In this document: positions 16,864-25,465 of the stretch, piece by piece
How positions within the stretch are numbered: the stretch's first letter is position 1
How the letters are laid out: every line of letters begins with the position of its first letter
Assembly (NCBI RefSeq): GCF_022834715.1
Contig: NZ_BQKC01000001.1
Coordinates: 1,524,501-1,588,500, forward strand
Origin: Granulimonas faecalis
GTDB taxonomy: Bacteria; Actinomycetota; Coriobacteriia; Coriobacteriales; Atopobiaceae
Length of the DNA stretch: 64,000 bases
Direction: 5' to 3'
Program-made: the position numbers and the translations under genes
The notes under the pieces: model-generated
Told to the model about the DNA's origin: nothing
The model's input: only the letters and a program-made list of their open reading frames with translations
Databases searched by the model: none

Positions 16864-18270
16864 CTAGAGGTCGAGCTCCATGAGGCGCGCGATGGCGTCG
16901 ATGTAGATGGAGAGCGAGTCGCGCAGGAGCTGCTCGGACACGCCCTCGTTGGGGCCGTGCATGCCGCCCACCCAGTCGGGGTTCACCAGGTCGGTCTCCT
17001 CGGGGCCGAACGACGCGGCATTCTTGAAGTCGCGGGCGTAGGTGCCGCCGCCGATGGTGAATGGCCTCTTGTCCTTGCCGGTGTGGTCGTTGTAGGTCTG
17101 GATGAGGGTCTGGATCTCGGGGCTCGAGGGGTCGACGTAGAACGGCACGAGGGCGAGGTCCACCGTGAGGGTGCAGCCGTGCTCCTCGCCGAGCTTGGAG
17201 AGGACCTCCTCGAGGTGCTCGGCCGTGGTGGACTTGGGGAAGCGGGCGTCGACGGTCTGCCTGAAGCGGCCGTCCTCGACCTCGATGGTGCCGCCGATGC
17301 AGGTGAGGGGATCGAAGATGTCGTCGGTGGCGTCGATGCCCAGGGAGCTGCCGTCGGTGGTGGCGAAGATGAGGCGCTCGAGCTCGAGGAACGGGCGCTC
17401 CTCCTCGGAGTGGAGGCCGTTGTCCCAGAGGTAGTCCACCAGCATGCCGATGGCGTTCACCGTGCCCTCGGGCAGGGAGGCGTGGCCGCCCTTGCCGTGG
17501 GCCGTGAGGCGGGCCAGGCCGTCGCCGGCGTCCTCGATGTCGATGCCCTCGGCCGCGGGCAGGGAGGCAGCGTCGGCGCGCACGGTGACCTCGGCGAGGT
17601 CGGGGATGGCGTTGCCGGCGGTGCCGCCCTTGAAGTCCACGATGGTGCCGCCGGCCACGGGGCCGGAGGTGAAGGTGGCCGAGAAGCCGCCCTTCTCGCC
17701 GCAGCACACGGGGAACTCGGCGTCGGGGGTGAACAGGAACGCCGGCTGCTCGAAGTGCTCGTTGTAGTAGTCCACGTCGCCGAGGCCGGTCTCCTCGTTG
17801 GCGCCGACGATGCAGCGCAGGGTGTAGGGCAGCTCCTGGCCGCGCTCCTTGAAGAAGTGGGCGGCCCAGAGGGTGAGGGCGAGCGGGCCCTTGTCGTCGA
17901 GGGTGCCGCGGCCCATCAGGTAGCCGTCCTTCACCGTGAGGGTGAACGGGTCGGTGTCCCAACCGGTACCCACGGGCACGATGTCCACGTGGGCGATGGT
18001 GGCCACCTGCCTCTCGCTCCTGCCGGGCAGGTCGGCGTAGCCGATGTAGCCCTCCACGTCGTGGGCGTCGAGGCCCAGGCGCTCGGCGATGTTGAGCGCC
18101 GCGTCGAGGCCGGCCTTCGGGCCGGGGCCCCACGGGGCGCCTGGGGCGGCGGCTGAGAGGTCCTCCACCGAGTCGATGGCCACGAGGGTGGCGATGTCCT
18201 CGAGCACCTCGGGCCACACGCGCTCCACGTAGGCGTCGATCTCCTCGCGGGAGACCTTGGGCTCTTCCAT
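16864..18270 (-). CDS. M20-family dipeptidase (PepV/Sapep type)
   Basis: 468 residues. Metal-binding motifs in order: HVDIVPVGTGWDTDPF (His and catalytic Asp, about residue 88), GRGTLDDKGPL (bridging Asp, about 118), GANEETG (general-base Glu, about 153), and late FTIGGGTYAR and GGMHGPNEG (His). The central domain from VDFKGGTAGNAIPD is the lid of PepV-like dinuclear zinc dipeptidases, and length fits. It would cleave dipeptides (for example beta-Ala- or Xaa-His) in the cytosol. The ATG at 18270 follows AAAGGAGGTACGCC. It stands alone, divergent from a HAD gene, and supports peptide use together with PepC at 34-35 kb. Confidence 0.93.
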   Translation of the reverse strand: MEEPKVSREEIDAYVERVWPEVLEDIATLVAIDSVEDLSAAAPGAPWGPGPKAGLDAALNIAERLGLDAHDVEGYIGYADLPGRSERQVATIAHVDIVPVGTGWDTDPFTLTVKDGYLMGRGTLDDKGPLALTLWAAHFFKERGQELPYTLRCIVGANEETGLGDVDYYNEHFEQPAFLFTPDAEFPVCCGEKGGFSATFTSGPVAGGTIVDFKGGTAGNAIPDLAEVTVRADAASLPAAEGIDIEDAGDGLARLTAHGKGGHASLPEGTVNAIGMLVDYLWDNGLHSEEERPFLELERLIFATTDGSSLGIDATDDIFDPLTCIGGTIEVEDGRFRQTVDARFPKSTTAEHLEEVLSKLGEEHGCTLTVDLALVPFYVDPSSPEIQTLIQTYNDHTGKDKRPFTIGGGTYARDFKNAASFGPEETDLVNPDWVGGMHGPNEGVSEQLLRDSLSIYIDAIARLMELDL

Positions 18271-18402
18271 GGCGTACCTCCTTTGCCGGCGCCCTGGGCG
18301 CCGCTTGTCCTGACAGCTTCCTTCACGGCCCATGAAACCACATCCAACCGGCCCGCGCTCGGCTATACTTCCCGCGTCCGCCGACCGACCACAGGAGCGC
18401 CC

Positions 18403-19086
18403 ATGACCCTCACAGGCCCCGCCGACCTCGCCCCGGGGCGCACCCCCTTCACGGCCGCCATCTTCGACTTCGACGGCACGATCGCGGAGTCGTCCCACGT
18501 CTGGCGCCTCGTGGACGAGACGTTCCTCTCGCGCCGGGGCATCGCCTACGAGCCGGGCTTCTCCGCGCAGCTGGCCGCCCGGGGCTTCAGGGAGGGCGCC
18601 CGCTGGGTCATCGGCACCTACGGCCTCCCCGACACCGTGGAGCAGGTCTGCGACGAGTGGAACGACCTCGGCAGCGCCCTCTACCGCGACCGGGTGCGCC
18701 TGAGGCCGGGCGCCGAGGACTACATCCGGGCCCTCCGCGCGGCCGGCGTGGCCTGCGCCCTCGCCACCAACAACGACGCCGCGGTGCTCGACGCCCTGAA
18801 GCCGCGGGTGGACGTCGACTCGCTGTTCGACCTCCGGGTGCACGGCGCCGAGGTGGGGCGCGACAAGCGCTGGCCCGACATCTACGTGGAGACGGCGCGC
18901 CGCATGGGCCGGGAGCCGGGACGAACCGTGGTGTTCGAGGACATCCCCGCGGGGCTCCGCTCCGCCGCCTCGGCCGGGTTCACGGCCGTGGGTGTGCGCT
19001 CCGACGACCCCACCCAGGACCTCGACGCCGTGAGTGCCGAGGCCACCCTCGTCATCGACGGCTGGGAGAGGCTCACGGCCCGGTAG
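18403..19086 (+). CDS. HAD-superfamily hydrolase, beta-phosphoglucomutase-like
   Basis: 227 residues with motif I IFDFDGTIAES, cap region, motif II ALATNNDAAV (Asn in place of the usual Ser/Thr follower), motif III lysine GRDKRWPDIY, and motif IV VFEDIPAGLRSA. The E-D-x-x-x-G pattern in motif IV is the beta-phosphoglucomutase/sugar-phosphatase subgroup, so a sugar-phosphate mutase or phosphatase is likely. The ATG at 18403 follows AGGAGCGCCC. A TATACT element at 18364-18369 is a plausible -10. It is monocistronic, convergent with the glycosyltransferase. Confidence 0.88.
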   Translation: MTLTGPADLAPGRTPFTAAIFDFDGTIAESSHVWRLVDETFLSRRGIAYEPGFSAQLAARGFREGARWVIGTYGLPDTVEQVCDEWNDLGSALYRDRVRLRPGAEDYIRALRAAGVACALATNNDAAVLDALKPRVDVDSLFDLRVHGAEVGRDKRWPDIYVETARRMGREPGRTVVFEDIPAGLRSAASAGFTAVGVRSDDPTQDLDAVSAEATLVIDGWERLTAR

Positions 19087-19146
19087 GCCGGTCTCCGCCG
19101 CCGGCGGTGCCCCGGGGGCTCGGCCGGGTCGAGGGGCGGCCCTCTC

Positions 19147-20304
19147 TCATCGCGCCCCCGCCACGGCAAGGCCGAGGGCCACATCCTCCTCCACGGCACC
19201 CTCGGCGAAGGCCGCGAACCGCTCGCAGCACCGCGAGACGCGCATGGACTCACCCTCGGCGACGTAGCGCGCCGACATCCTGGCACGCTCGTCGGGGTGC
19301 TCGATCCACCAGTCGAGGCGCTCGGCGAGCGCCCGGGGATCCCTGGCCGGGAAGAGGCTCTCGGGGGTGAGGGCGAAGGCCGCGGGCGCGCTCTGGGGCG
19401 CCTCGCCGATGACGGGTACGCAGCCGCAGGCCAAGGCCTCGAGGACCGAGATGGCCTCGATGTCGGCCACGGAGGCGTGCACGTAGAAGGGGCTCGCCTG
19501 CTCCAGCGCTACGAGCCCGGCCGCGTCGTGGAACTCGAACGACGGCGGCACCGGGAGCCGGGATCCCAGCCGCTCGAGGGAGCGCCGGCGGGGGCCGGAG
19601 CCGCAGATGTGGAGCCTGATGCGGTCCCGGTGCCGGCTGAGGCCCACGGCACGCAAGATGGTCTCCTGGTTCTTCTCGGGCGCGAGGCGCCCCACGGTGA
19701 CCACGTGCACCAAGCCGTCGGGGCCGAAGGTGCCCGCCGGGGCCCCGGCGGGCACGAAGGGCGCGGGCACGCCGTTGGAGATCACGGTGGTGCGGGCGCG
19801 GTAGCCGTGGTCGGCGAGGCGGCCCGCGATCATCTCGCTGGGGCAGTGGACGCGGCGCACGCCGTCGTAGAGCCAACGGCGGAACAGCGCGTACACGGCG
19901 CCGCACACCGGGGGCGCCGCGCCGATGCCGGCGTTGTAGGTGACGTTCTCGGGCTGCAGGTGGAAGGCCGCCGATGCGGCCACGCCGTGGGAGCGCGCCC
20001 ACCGGAGGGCCGCCCGCTCCAGGGCGAACGGGAGGAAGAGGTGCACGAGGTCCACGCCCCCGAGGGCGCGGTCGAGCGCGTCCGGGTCCGGCTCGCCGAA
20101 CCGGAAGCCGCAGCGCGTCGACACCGGGGTCACCACGGGGATGCGGCGCTCCGGCAGGGGGAAGGCGTCGTCCCCCTCGGCGCCCACGCCCACGAGGCGG
20201 ACCTCGTGACCCTGAGCCCTGAGAGCGCGGGCGTAGCGCCGGGCGGTGACGAAGGTCCCGTTGGAGTGGACCCCGAGGTCGTCCATGACAAAGGCGATGC
20301 GCAT
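19147..20304 (-). CDS. GT4-family glycosyltransferase, stand-alone
   Basis: 385 residues with a GT-B fold. The N-terminus MRIAFVMDDLGVHSNGTFVTA is the acceptor-side Rossmann start. The donor domain holds TVGRLAPEKNQETI and the conserved E-x7-E pattern IEAISVLEALACGCVPVIG (residues about 305-320). Close to 1,2-diacylglycerol 3-glucosyltransferase and Mgs-type enzymes that glycosylate membrane diacylglycerol, so a glycolipid role is possible, but mannosyl or polysaccharide transfer cannot be excluded. No other glycan gene is nearby, which favours lipid glycosylation. The ATG at 20304 follows GAGAGGAGCCGCGCC. Confidence 0.85.
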   Translation of the reverse strand: MRIAFVMDDLGVHSNGTFVTARRYARALRAQGHEVRLVGVGAEGDDAFPLPERRIPVVTPVSTRCGFRFGEPDPDALDRALGGVDLVHLFLPFALERAALRWARSHGVAASAAFHLQPENVTYNAGIGAAPPVCGAVYALFRRWLYDGVRRVHCPSEMIAGRLADHGYRARTTVISNGVPAPFVPAGAPAGTFGPDGLVHVVTVGRLAPEKNQETILRAVGLSRHRDRIRLHICGSGPRRRSLERLGSRLPVPPSFEFHDAAGLVALEQASPFYVHASVADIEAISVLEALACGCVPVIGEAPQSAPAAFALTPESLFPARDPRALAERLDWWIEHPDERARMSARYVAEGESMRVSRCCERFAAFAEGAVEEDVALGLAVAGAR

Positions 20305-20431
20305 GGCGCGGCTCCTCTCGGTGCGTCGGTCCCGGGGTGGCTCGGCCTTGGGGCGCGTCGGCCCTGGGGTCGTCCCCGCTTTTCTCGGGGACCATGTACC
20401 CGTCCGGACCCTCGGGACCCCGCAGCCCGGA

Positions 20432-20471
20432 AAGAGAACGGGGGCCGCACCCGGTCGGATGCGGCCCCCGT
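20432..20471 (-). terminator. strong intrinsic terminator of the cold-shock gene
   Basis: Minus strand: a perfect 12-bp stem (arms ACGGGGGCCGCA at 20460-20471 and its complement at 20438-20449) with a 10-base loop is followed by TCTCTTTCC. It sits 35 bp after the csp stop. Confidence 0.85.
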
Positions 20472-20506
20472 ACGGCGTGCCTTCAGGAGGCAGGTCAGAC
20501 CCTACG

Positions 20507-20710
20507 CTACGCCTTGCGGACGTTGGAGGCCTGGAGCTTGCCGTTCTGGCCGGTGGTGATGTCGAACTCGACGACCTGGCCCTCATCGAGGGTCTTGAAG
20601 CCGTCCATCTGAATCTCGGAGTAGTGAACGAACAGGTCGTCCCCGTCCTCGCGAGAGATGAAGCCGTAGCCCTTGTCCGGGTTGAACCACTTAACAGTAC
20701 CGTGAGCCAT
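20507..20710 (-). CDS. CspA-family cold-shock / RNA chaperone protein
   Basis: 67 residues. It has the OB-fold signature with RNP1 KGYGFISR and RNP2 DLFVHYSEI, and opens [12 protein letters not shown]. It binds single-stranded RNA/DNA and melts RNA secondary structure. A single small gene between its own terminator and a structured leader (20711-20825), it looks independently regulated and probably highly expressed. The ribosome site is AGAAAGAAAGG, directly beside a leader hairpin. Confidence 0.97.
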   Translation of the reverse strand: MAHGTVKWFNPDKGYGFISREDGDDLFVHYSEIQMDGFKTLDEGQVVEFDITTGQNGKLQASNVRKA

Positions 20711-21025
20711 GACGTGCCTTTCTTTCTGTTGCCCTTGGCTTAGGGCAACCATGGTGCGCGCATGCGCGCTTGAACAAACGCCCCTGGGGTCAGACCCCGC
20801 AAGGGCATGGGTTAGTTTAACCGAAACCCCCGACCGCAGGCCCAAGAACCGGGTCCGGGCTCGGACGTTTTTGCGCGCCGGGGCCCGAGACGCACGGGAC
20901 GGGCCGCTGAACTGGGGATACCGCCCCGGGCAGAAGGCGGGACCGACACCGTGCCCGACCCCGCCTCCGTCACATCTTCACTGAAAAACACCTTGACAAC
21001 CCAACGACAGGCATCGATGGGAAGC
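20711..21025 (-). promoter_or_regulatory. cold-shock gene leader and promoter region
   Basis: No gene is seen in these 315 bases. Reading the minus strand: an 8-bp perfect hairpin (GTTGCCCT and AGGGCAAC, 20728-20749) ends at the ribosome site. A second GC hairpin (GGGGTC/CCCC) lies at about 20781-20797. GGTTAAACTAACC (20810-20822) is a perfect palindrome whose TAAACT is a plausible -10, giving an untranslated leader of roughly 95 bases. Long structured leaders are typical of csp mRNAs, so translational control by temperature is inferred. Confidence 0.5.
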
Positions 21026-22693
21026 CTAGAAGAGACCGGTGATGCGCCCCGTCTCGTCTACGTCGATGGACTCCGCCGCCGGGTGCCGGGGCAGGCCTGG
21101 CATGGTCATGATGGCGCCCGTGAGCACCACCGCGAACCCGGCGCCGGCGTCCACCTTGACCTCGCGGACCGTGATGCGGAACCCCTCGGGGGCGCCCAGC
21201 CTGGCCTGGTCGTCCGTGAAGGAGTACTGCGTCTTGGCGATGCACACCGGCAGGTTCCCGAAGCCGTTGCGCTCGAGCTCGGCGAGCTGCCGGAGGGCCT
21301 GGGGCGTGAAGTCGACGCCGTCGGCGCGGTAGACGCGCCTGGCCACGGCCTCCACGGCACGGCGCACGGGCGTGCCGCTGGGGTAGGCGTAGTCGAAGTC
21401 GTTGGGCTCCCCCACCAAGCGCAGGACCTCGCGGGCGAGCTCGAGGCCGCCCTCGCCGCCCTTGGCCCACACCTCGGAGAGGCGCACGTCCACACCCTCC
21501 TTGCGGCAGGCCTCCTCCACGAGGGCGAGCTCGGCCTCGGTGTCCGTGGGGAACCGGTTGACCGCCACCACGCAGGGCAGCCCGTAGACATCGCGCATGT
21601 TGGAGACGTGGCGCAGGAGGTTGGGCATGCCCTGGGCCAGGGCGCCGAGGTCCTCGGTGGCGAGGTCGGCCTTTGGCTGGCCGCCGTTGTACTTGAGGGC
21701 GCGGACCGTAGCCACCACGACCACCGCGTCGGGGGCGAAGCCGCCCATGCGGCAGGTGATGTCGCAGAACTTCTCGGCGCCGAGGTCCGCGCCGAAGCCC
21801 GCCTCGGTGATGGCGACGTCGCCGTAGTGCATCGCCATGCGCGTGGCCATGACCGAGTTGCAGCCGTGGGCGATGTTGGCGAAGGGGCCGCCGTGCACGA
21901 AGGCCGGGGTGCCCTCGAGGGTCTGCACGAGGTTGGGCATGAGGGCATCCTTGAGCAGGGCGCACATGGCCCCCTGGGCGTGGAGGTCGCCGGCCCGCAC
22001 CGGCTCGCGGTCGAAGGTGTAGCCCACGACGATGCGCGCGAGGCGCTCCTTGAGGTCGGTGATGGAGGAGGACAGGCACAGCACGGCCATGACCTCAGAG
22101 GCCACCGTGATGTCGAAGCCGTCCTGGCGGGGCATGCCGTCGGCCACGCCGCCCAGGCCATCCACGACGTTGCGGAGCTGGCGGTCGTTCATGTCCACGC
22201 AGCGGCGCCAGGTGATGCGACGCGGGTCGATGCCGAGCTCGTTGCCCTGCTTGATGTGGTTGTCGACCATGGCGGCCAGGAGGTTGTTGGCCGCGCCGAT
22301 GGCGTGGAAGTCGCCCGTGAAGTGGAGGTTGATGTCCTCCATGGGCACCACCTGGGCGTAGCCGCCGCCGGCCGCCCCGCCCTTGATGCCGAAGACCGGC
22401 CCCAGGGACGGCTCGCGCAGGGCCACCACGGCGTTGGTCCCGAGGCGCCGCATGGCGTCGGCCAGGCCGATGGTGGTGGTGGTCTTGCCCTCGCCGGCCG
22501 GCGTGGGGTTGATGGCGGTCACGAGGACGAGCTTGGCCCGGTGGCCGCCCCCCTCGCGCAGGACCCCGATATCCACCTTGGCCTTGTCGCGGCCGTAGGG
22601 GACGAGGTCCTCTTCGGGGATCCCGAGCCGTGCGGCAACACCGGCTATGGGTTCGGGGTTGGCCGCCTGGGCGATCTCGATGTCAGAAGGCAT
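21026..22693 (-). CDS. fhs: formate-tetrahydrofolate ligase
   Basis: 555 residues, full family length. The N-terminal ATP/formyl-phosphate loop [17 protein letters not shown] is intact and followed by the folate-site region ([14 protein letters not shown]). It makes 10-formyl-THF from formate and ATP, feeding purine synthesis and Met-tRNA formylation; in anaerobes it can also run in reverse to yield ATP. It is the last gene of the minus-strand run that begins at ruvC, 50 bp after an unknown small gene. No folate riboswitch is visible between them, so it is probably expressed from the ruv transcript or a promoter inside the unknown gene. Confidence 0.97.
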   Translation of the reverse strand: MPSDIEIAQAANPEPIAGVAARLGIPEEDLVPYGRDKAKVDIGVLREGGGHRAKLVLVTAINPTPAGEGKTTTTIGLADAMRRLGTNAVVALREPSLGPVFGIKGGAAGGGYAQVVPMEDINLHFTGDFHAIGAANNLLAAMVDNHIKQGNELGIDPRRITWRRCVDMNDRQLRNVVDGLGGVADGMPRQDGFDITVASEVMAVLCLSSSITDLKERLARIVVGYTFDREPVRAGDLHAQGAMCALLKDALMPNLVQTLEGTPAFVHGGPFANIAHGCNSVMATRMAMHYGDVAITEAGFGADLGAEKFCDITCRMGGFAPDAVVVVATVRALKYNGGQPKADLATEDLGALAQGMPNLLRHVSNMRDVYGLPCVVAVNRFPTDTEAELALVEEACRKEGVDVRLSEVWAKGGEGGLELAREVLRLVGEPNDFDYAYPSGTPVRRAVEAVARRVYRADGVDFTPQALRQLAELERNGFGNLPVCIAKTQYSFTDDQARLGAPEGFRITVREVKVDAGAGFAVVLTGAIMTMPGLPRHPAAESIDVDETGRITGLF

Positions 22694-22743
22694 GTCTCTC
22701 CCATCTCGTCGTGCGAACGGTGAGCCCCCATGCTCCGTGCGAC

Positions 22744-23163
22744 CTAGCCGATGCCGGCCTCGCTGCGCGCCCGTTGGATGTCGCGGTCGACCTCGACGTA
22801 CTGCTCGGGCACGACGTCGCGGCTCACGCCGAAGGCCAGGGCCACGGCGCGGGCCTGGTCGCGGCGGAGGCGCGCGGTGTCGCGGTCGCCCGAGATGAGC
22901 GAGGCGTCGGCCAGCGCGTTGAGGACGTAGGCCACGAAGTCGCCCACGGCCTCGCCGTTGCCCCCGAGCCGCATCATGGTGACCATGGAGTCAGGTGCGA
23001 GGGAGAGGAACATCGCCGGGTCGAGCTCCATGAGCTCGCCGAGGGCGTCCTCGGTCTCCGACACCCCTTCGGCGGAGCGCAGCACGACGGCGTCGCGCAG
23101 CGTCTCCGACGTGCGCTTGGTGAACGACTCTATGACCTTGGCCAGGTAGTCTCTCTGCAGCAT
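22744..23163 (-). CDS. small helical protein of unknown function between ruvB and fhs
   Basis: 139 residues beginning [17 protein letters not shown], almost entirely predicted helix, with no signal peptide or membrane segment. It holds repeated Ala/Asp/Arg helices ([21 protein letters not shown] in part, then [19 protein letters not shown]). The spacing of helical pairs resembles a TPR-like or DUF6483-type protein, which I suggest tentatively. It starts 28 bp after the ruvB stop and ends 50 bp before fhs, so co-transcription is likely. No catalytic residues stand out. A role in recombination or folate metabolism would be guesswork. Confidence 0.75.
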   Translation of the reverse strand: MLQRDYLAKVIESFTKRTSETLRDAVVLRSAEGVSETEDALGELMELDPAMFLSLAPDSMVTMMRLGGNGEAVGDFVAYVLNALADASLISGDRDTARLRRDQARAVALAFGVSRDVVPEQYVEVDRDIQRARSEAGIG

Positions 23164-23191
23164 GGTTCTCCTATCCTACACCGGTTCCATT

Positions 23192-24253
23192 TCAGGAAAC
23201 CGGCGGTGCGACCGACAGGTGCTCGAAGGCGGCCAGGGTCGCCTGGCGCCCCTGGGGCGTGCGGACCATGAGCCCCTGCTGGAGCAGGAACGGCTCGTAG
23301 ACCTCCTCGATGGTGGAGGGGTCCTCCCCCACCGCGCTCGCCAGGGTGGACAGCCCCACGGCGCGGCCGCGGAACGTCTCGGCCAGGGCACGCAGGATCT
23401 TGGTGTCCATCCAGTCGAGCCCCAGCTCGTCTATCTCGAAGAACGCCAGGGCCTCGGCGGCCACCTGCCACGTGACCGTGCCCTGGGCGCGCACCTGGGC
23501 GTAGTCGCGCACGCGCTTGAGGAGGCGGTTGGCCAGGCGCGGCGTGCCGCGGCTCCGGCTGGCCACCTCCTGGGCGCCCGGGAGGTCGATGTCCACGCCC
23601 AGGATACCCGCGGATCGCAGCACGATCTGGGTGAGCTCCTCCACCGTGTAGTAGTCGAGCCGGTACGAGATGCCGAAGCGGTCCCGCAGCGGACCCGTGA
23701 GCAGGCCCGTGCGCGTGGTGGCGCCCACGAGCGTGAACGGCGGGATCTCGAACCGCATGGAGCGGGCGCCGGGGCCGTCGCCCATGATGATGTCCAGGAA
23801 GAAGTCCTCCATGGCCGAGTAGAGGATCTCCTCCACGTTGCGGCTGAGGCGGTGGATCTCGTCGATGAAGAGGACGTCGCCCTCGCCGAGGTTGGTGAGG
23901 GTGGCCGAGAGCTCCACGGGGCGCGTGATAGCCGGACCCGACGTGGTGTGCAGCGTGCCGCCCATCTCGTTGGCCACGACGGCCGCCAGCGTGGTCTTGC
24001 CCAGGCCCGGCGGGCCCGAGAAGAGCACGTGGTCCAAAGGCTCGTTGCGCGAGGACGCGGCGTCGATGAGCACCCGGAGGTTCTCCTTCACGCGGCTCTG
24101 GCCGCAGTAGTCCTCAAGCGTCTGGGGCCTGAGGCCGCGCTCGATGTCGAGGTCCTCGACCGCGAGGTCCGCCGACACCGGACGCCGCTGGCCCGTCACG
24201 TGGTTGCCGGCGCCGTCCGCGAAGAGGTCCCTGCCGGCCTCGGCCTCCCACAT
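23192..24253 (-). CDS. ruvB: Holliday junction branch migration ATPase RuvB
   Basis: 353 residues. AAA+ motor with Walker A GPPGLGKTT (about residue 84), Walker B LFIDEIHRL (about 135), sensor/arginine region DRFGISYRLDYY, and a C-terminal winged helix GLDWMDTKILR. RuvB hexamers drive branch migration with RuvA. The ATG at 24253 shares one base with the ruvA stop (TGATG), deciding the start; longer in-frame extensions run into ruvA. An N-terminal extension of about 30 residues precedes the usual start of the ATPase. Confidence 0.97.
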   Translation of the reverse strand: MWEAEAGRDLFADGAGNHVTGQRRPVSADLAVEDLDIERGLRPQTLEDYCGQSRVKENLRVLIDAASSRNEPLDHVLFSGPPGLGKTTLAAVVANEMGGTLHTTSGPAITRPVELSATLTNLGEGDVLFIDEIHRLSRNVEEILYSAMEDFFLDIIMGDGPGARSMRFEIPPFTLVGATTRTGLLTGPLRDRFGISYRLDYYTVEELTQIVLRSAGILGVDIDLPGAQEVASRSRGTPRLANRLLKRVRDYAQVRAQGTVTWQVAAEALAFFEIDELGLDWMDTKILRALAETFRGRAVGLSTLASAVGEDPSTIEEVYEPFLLQQGLMVRTPQGRQATLAAFEHLSVAPPVS

Positions 24254-24888
24254 CACGGGCGGCCCCCGATGCGCTTGAGGGCGTAGCGCACCGCCTGCTC
24301 GACGGTGGCGTCGTCGGGCAGGCCCTCGAAGACGACCTCCGCCTCTTGGGGCGTGAGGCCCATGGCGAGGAGCGCTGCCGTAGCCTCCTCGACCACGGAG
24401 GGGCCGCCCGTGGGCGCCGGACCCGCGCCCACGAGGTCGAGGGGCGCGGCGGCGGAGGCGATGGCCTTGAGCTCGGGGTCCTTGGAGAAGGCCTGGGCGA
24501 GGTCGAGCAAGAGCCGGGGCGCGGACTTCTTGCCCACGCCCGGCACCGCCGTCATACGGCCCACGTCCTGGCACGCCACCACCTCGGCGAGCTGCCGGGG
24601 CGTGAACGACGAGAGGATCTTGAGCGCCAGGGCCGGGCCCACCTTGGGGATCTGCACCAGGCGGTCGAACACGGCCCGCTCCTCGCGGGTGGAGAAGCCG
24701 AACAGCGCCACGGCGTTCTCGCTCACCCTGAGCCGGGTGAGGAGTGTGACGCCCGGCGTGCCCGGGGCCGGGAGGTCGGCCGCCGTGGTGCGGGAGACGC
24801 CGAGCTCGTAGCCCACGCCGCGCACGTCGAGCACGACGGCGCCCGGCTGCGAGGCATCGACGACGGTGCCGGTGAGCTGTGCGATCAA
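24253..24888 (-). CDS. ruvA: Holliday junction DNA-binding protein RuvA
   Basis: 211 residues. Domain I OB-fold begins MIAQLTGTVVDAS. Helix-hairpin-helix motifs are FDRLVQIPKVGPALALKIL and MTAVPGVGKKSAPRLL (quoted in short). A linker rich in Ala/Pro/Gly (about 140-160) precedes a C-terminal RuvB-binding domain (ALLAMGLTPQEAEVVF). RuvA tetramers hold the four-way junction. It lies 10 bp after ruvC and overlaps ruvB by one base, so the three form a classic resolvasome operon. Confidence 0.96.
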   Translation of the reverse strand: MIAQLTGTVVDASQPGAVVLDVRGVGYELGVSRTTAADLPAPGTPGVTLLTRLRVSENAVALFGFSTREERAVFDRLVQIPKVGPALALKILSSFTPRQLAEVVACQDVGRMTAVPGVGKKSAPRLLLDLAQAFSKDPELKAIASAAAPLDLVGAGPAPTGGPSVVEEATAALLAMGLTPQEAEVVFEGLPDDATVEQAVRYALKRIGGRP

Positions 24889-24898
24889 ATGGGGCCTC

Positions 24899-25402
24899 CT
24901 ATCGGGGGACGGCCACGCGGGCCTTGGCGAGCGTGCGCTCCAGGTGGGCGTGGCACACGGCGGCGGCGAGGGCGTCGGCGCAGTGGTCCGGTTTGGGGTC
25001 GTGGTCCAGGGCGAGCACCGTGCGCACCATGTAGGTCACCTGGTGCTTGTCGGCCGCGCCCGTGCCGGCCACGGCCTGCTTGATCTGCATGGGGGTGTAC
25101 TCGCCGATGGCGCAGCCGGCGGTGGCGCAGGCCACGAGGGCGGCCCCTCGGGCATGGGCCGTGGCGATAGCGCTCTTGGTGTTCTGGCCGAAGAAGATCT
25201 GCTCGATGGCGACGTCCGTGGGATGGAACCGCTCTATCACCTGGGCGAGCTCTCTGTGGATGGCGCCAAGGCGCTCGGGCAGCGGGTCGTGGGCCTTGGT
25301 GGCGACGCAGCCGTAGGCGCGGGCGCGGCAGAGGGTGCCGCGGGTCTCCACGACGCCCCAGCCCGTGTGGGCCAGGCCCGGATCTATGCCCAGAATGACC
25401 AC
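24899..25402 (-). CDS. ruvC: Holliday junction resolvase RuvC
   Basis: 167 residues with the RNase-H-like start VILGIDPGLAHTGWG (first catalytic Asp), the catalytic Glu in VAIEQIFFGQN, and the C-terminal acidic pair in HCADALAAAVCH. It cuts four-way junctions symmetrically. It starts with GTG at 25402 behind GGGAGGCGCG. It heads the ruvC-ruvA-ruvB-unknown-fhs run, and a LexA-type box overlaps its start region, so damage induction is expected. Confidence 0.97.
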   Translation of the reverse strand: MVILGIDPGLAHTGWGVVETRGTLCRARAYGCVATKAHDPLPERLGAIHRELAQVIERFHPTDVAIEQIFFGQNTKSAIATAHARGAALVACATAGCAIGEYTPMQIKQAVAGTGAADKHQVTYMVRTVLALDHDPKPDHCADALAAAVCHAHLERTLAKARVAVPR

Positions 25403-25414
25403 CGCGCCTCCCGC

Positions 25415-25426
25415 GAACAGACGTTC
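25415..25426 (-). promoter_or_regulatory. LexA/DinR-type SOS box at ruvC
   Basis: GAACAGACGTTC (plus-strand reading) is the GAAC-N4-GTTC palindrome of Gram-positive and actinobacterial LexA sites. A TACACT hexamer on the minus strand at 25439-25444 is a fitting -10, placing the box at the transcription start, 13 bp upstream of the ruvC GTG. Confidence 0.72.
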
Positions 25427-25465
25427 TACAGAGCCACCAGTGTAGCACGGGGAGCGCGGCGGCGC

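Noticed and set aside
22694-22743. Tetrahydrofolate riboswitch before fhs
   Set aside because: Only 49 bases separate the genes, with no pseudoknot-type folding seen.
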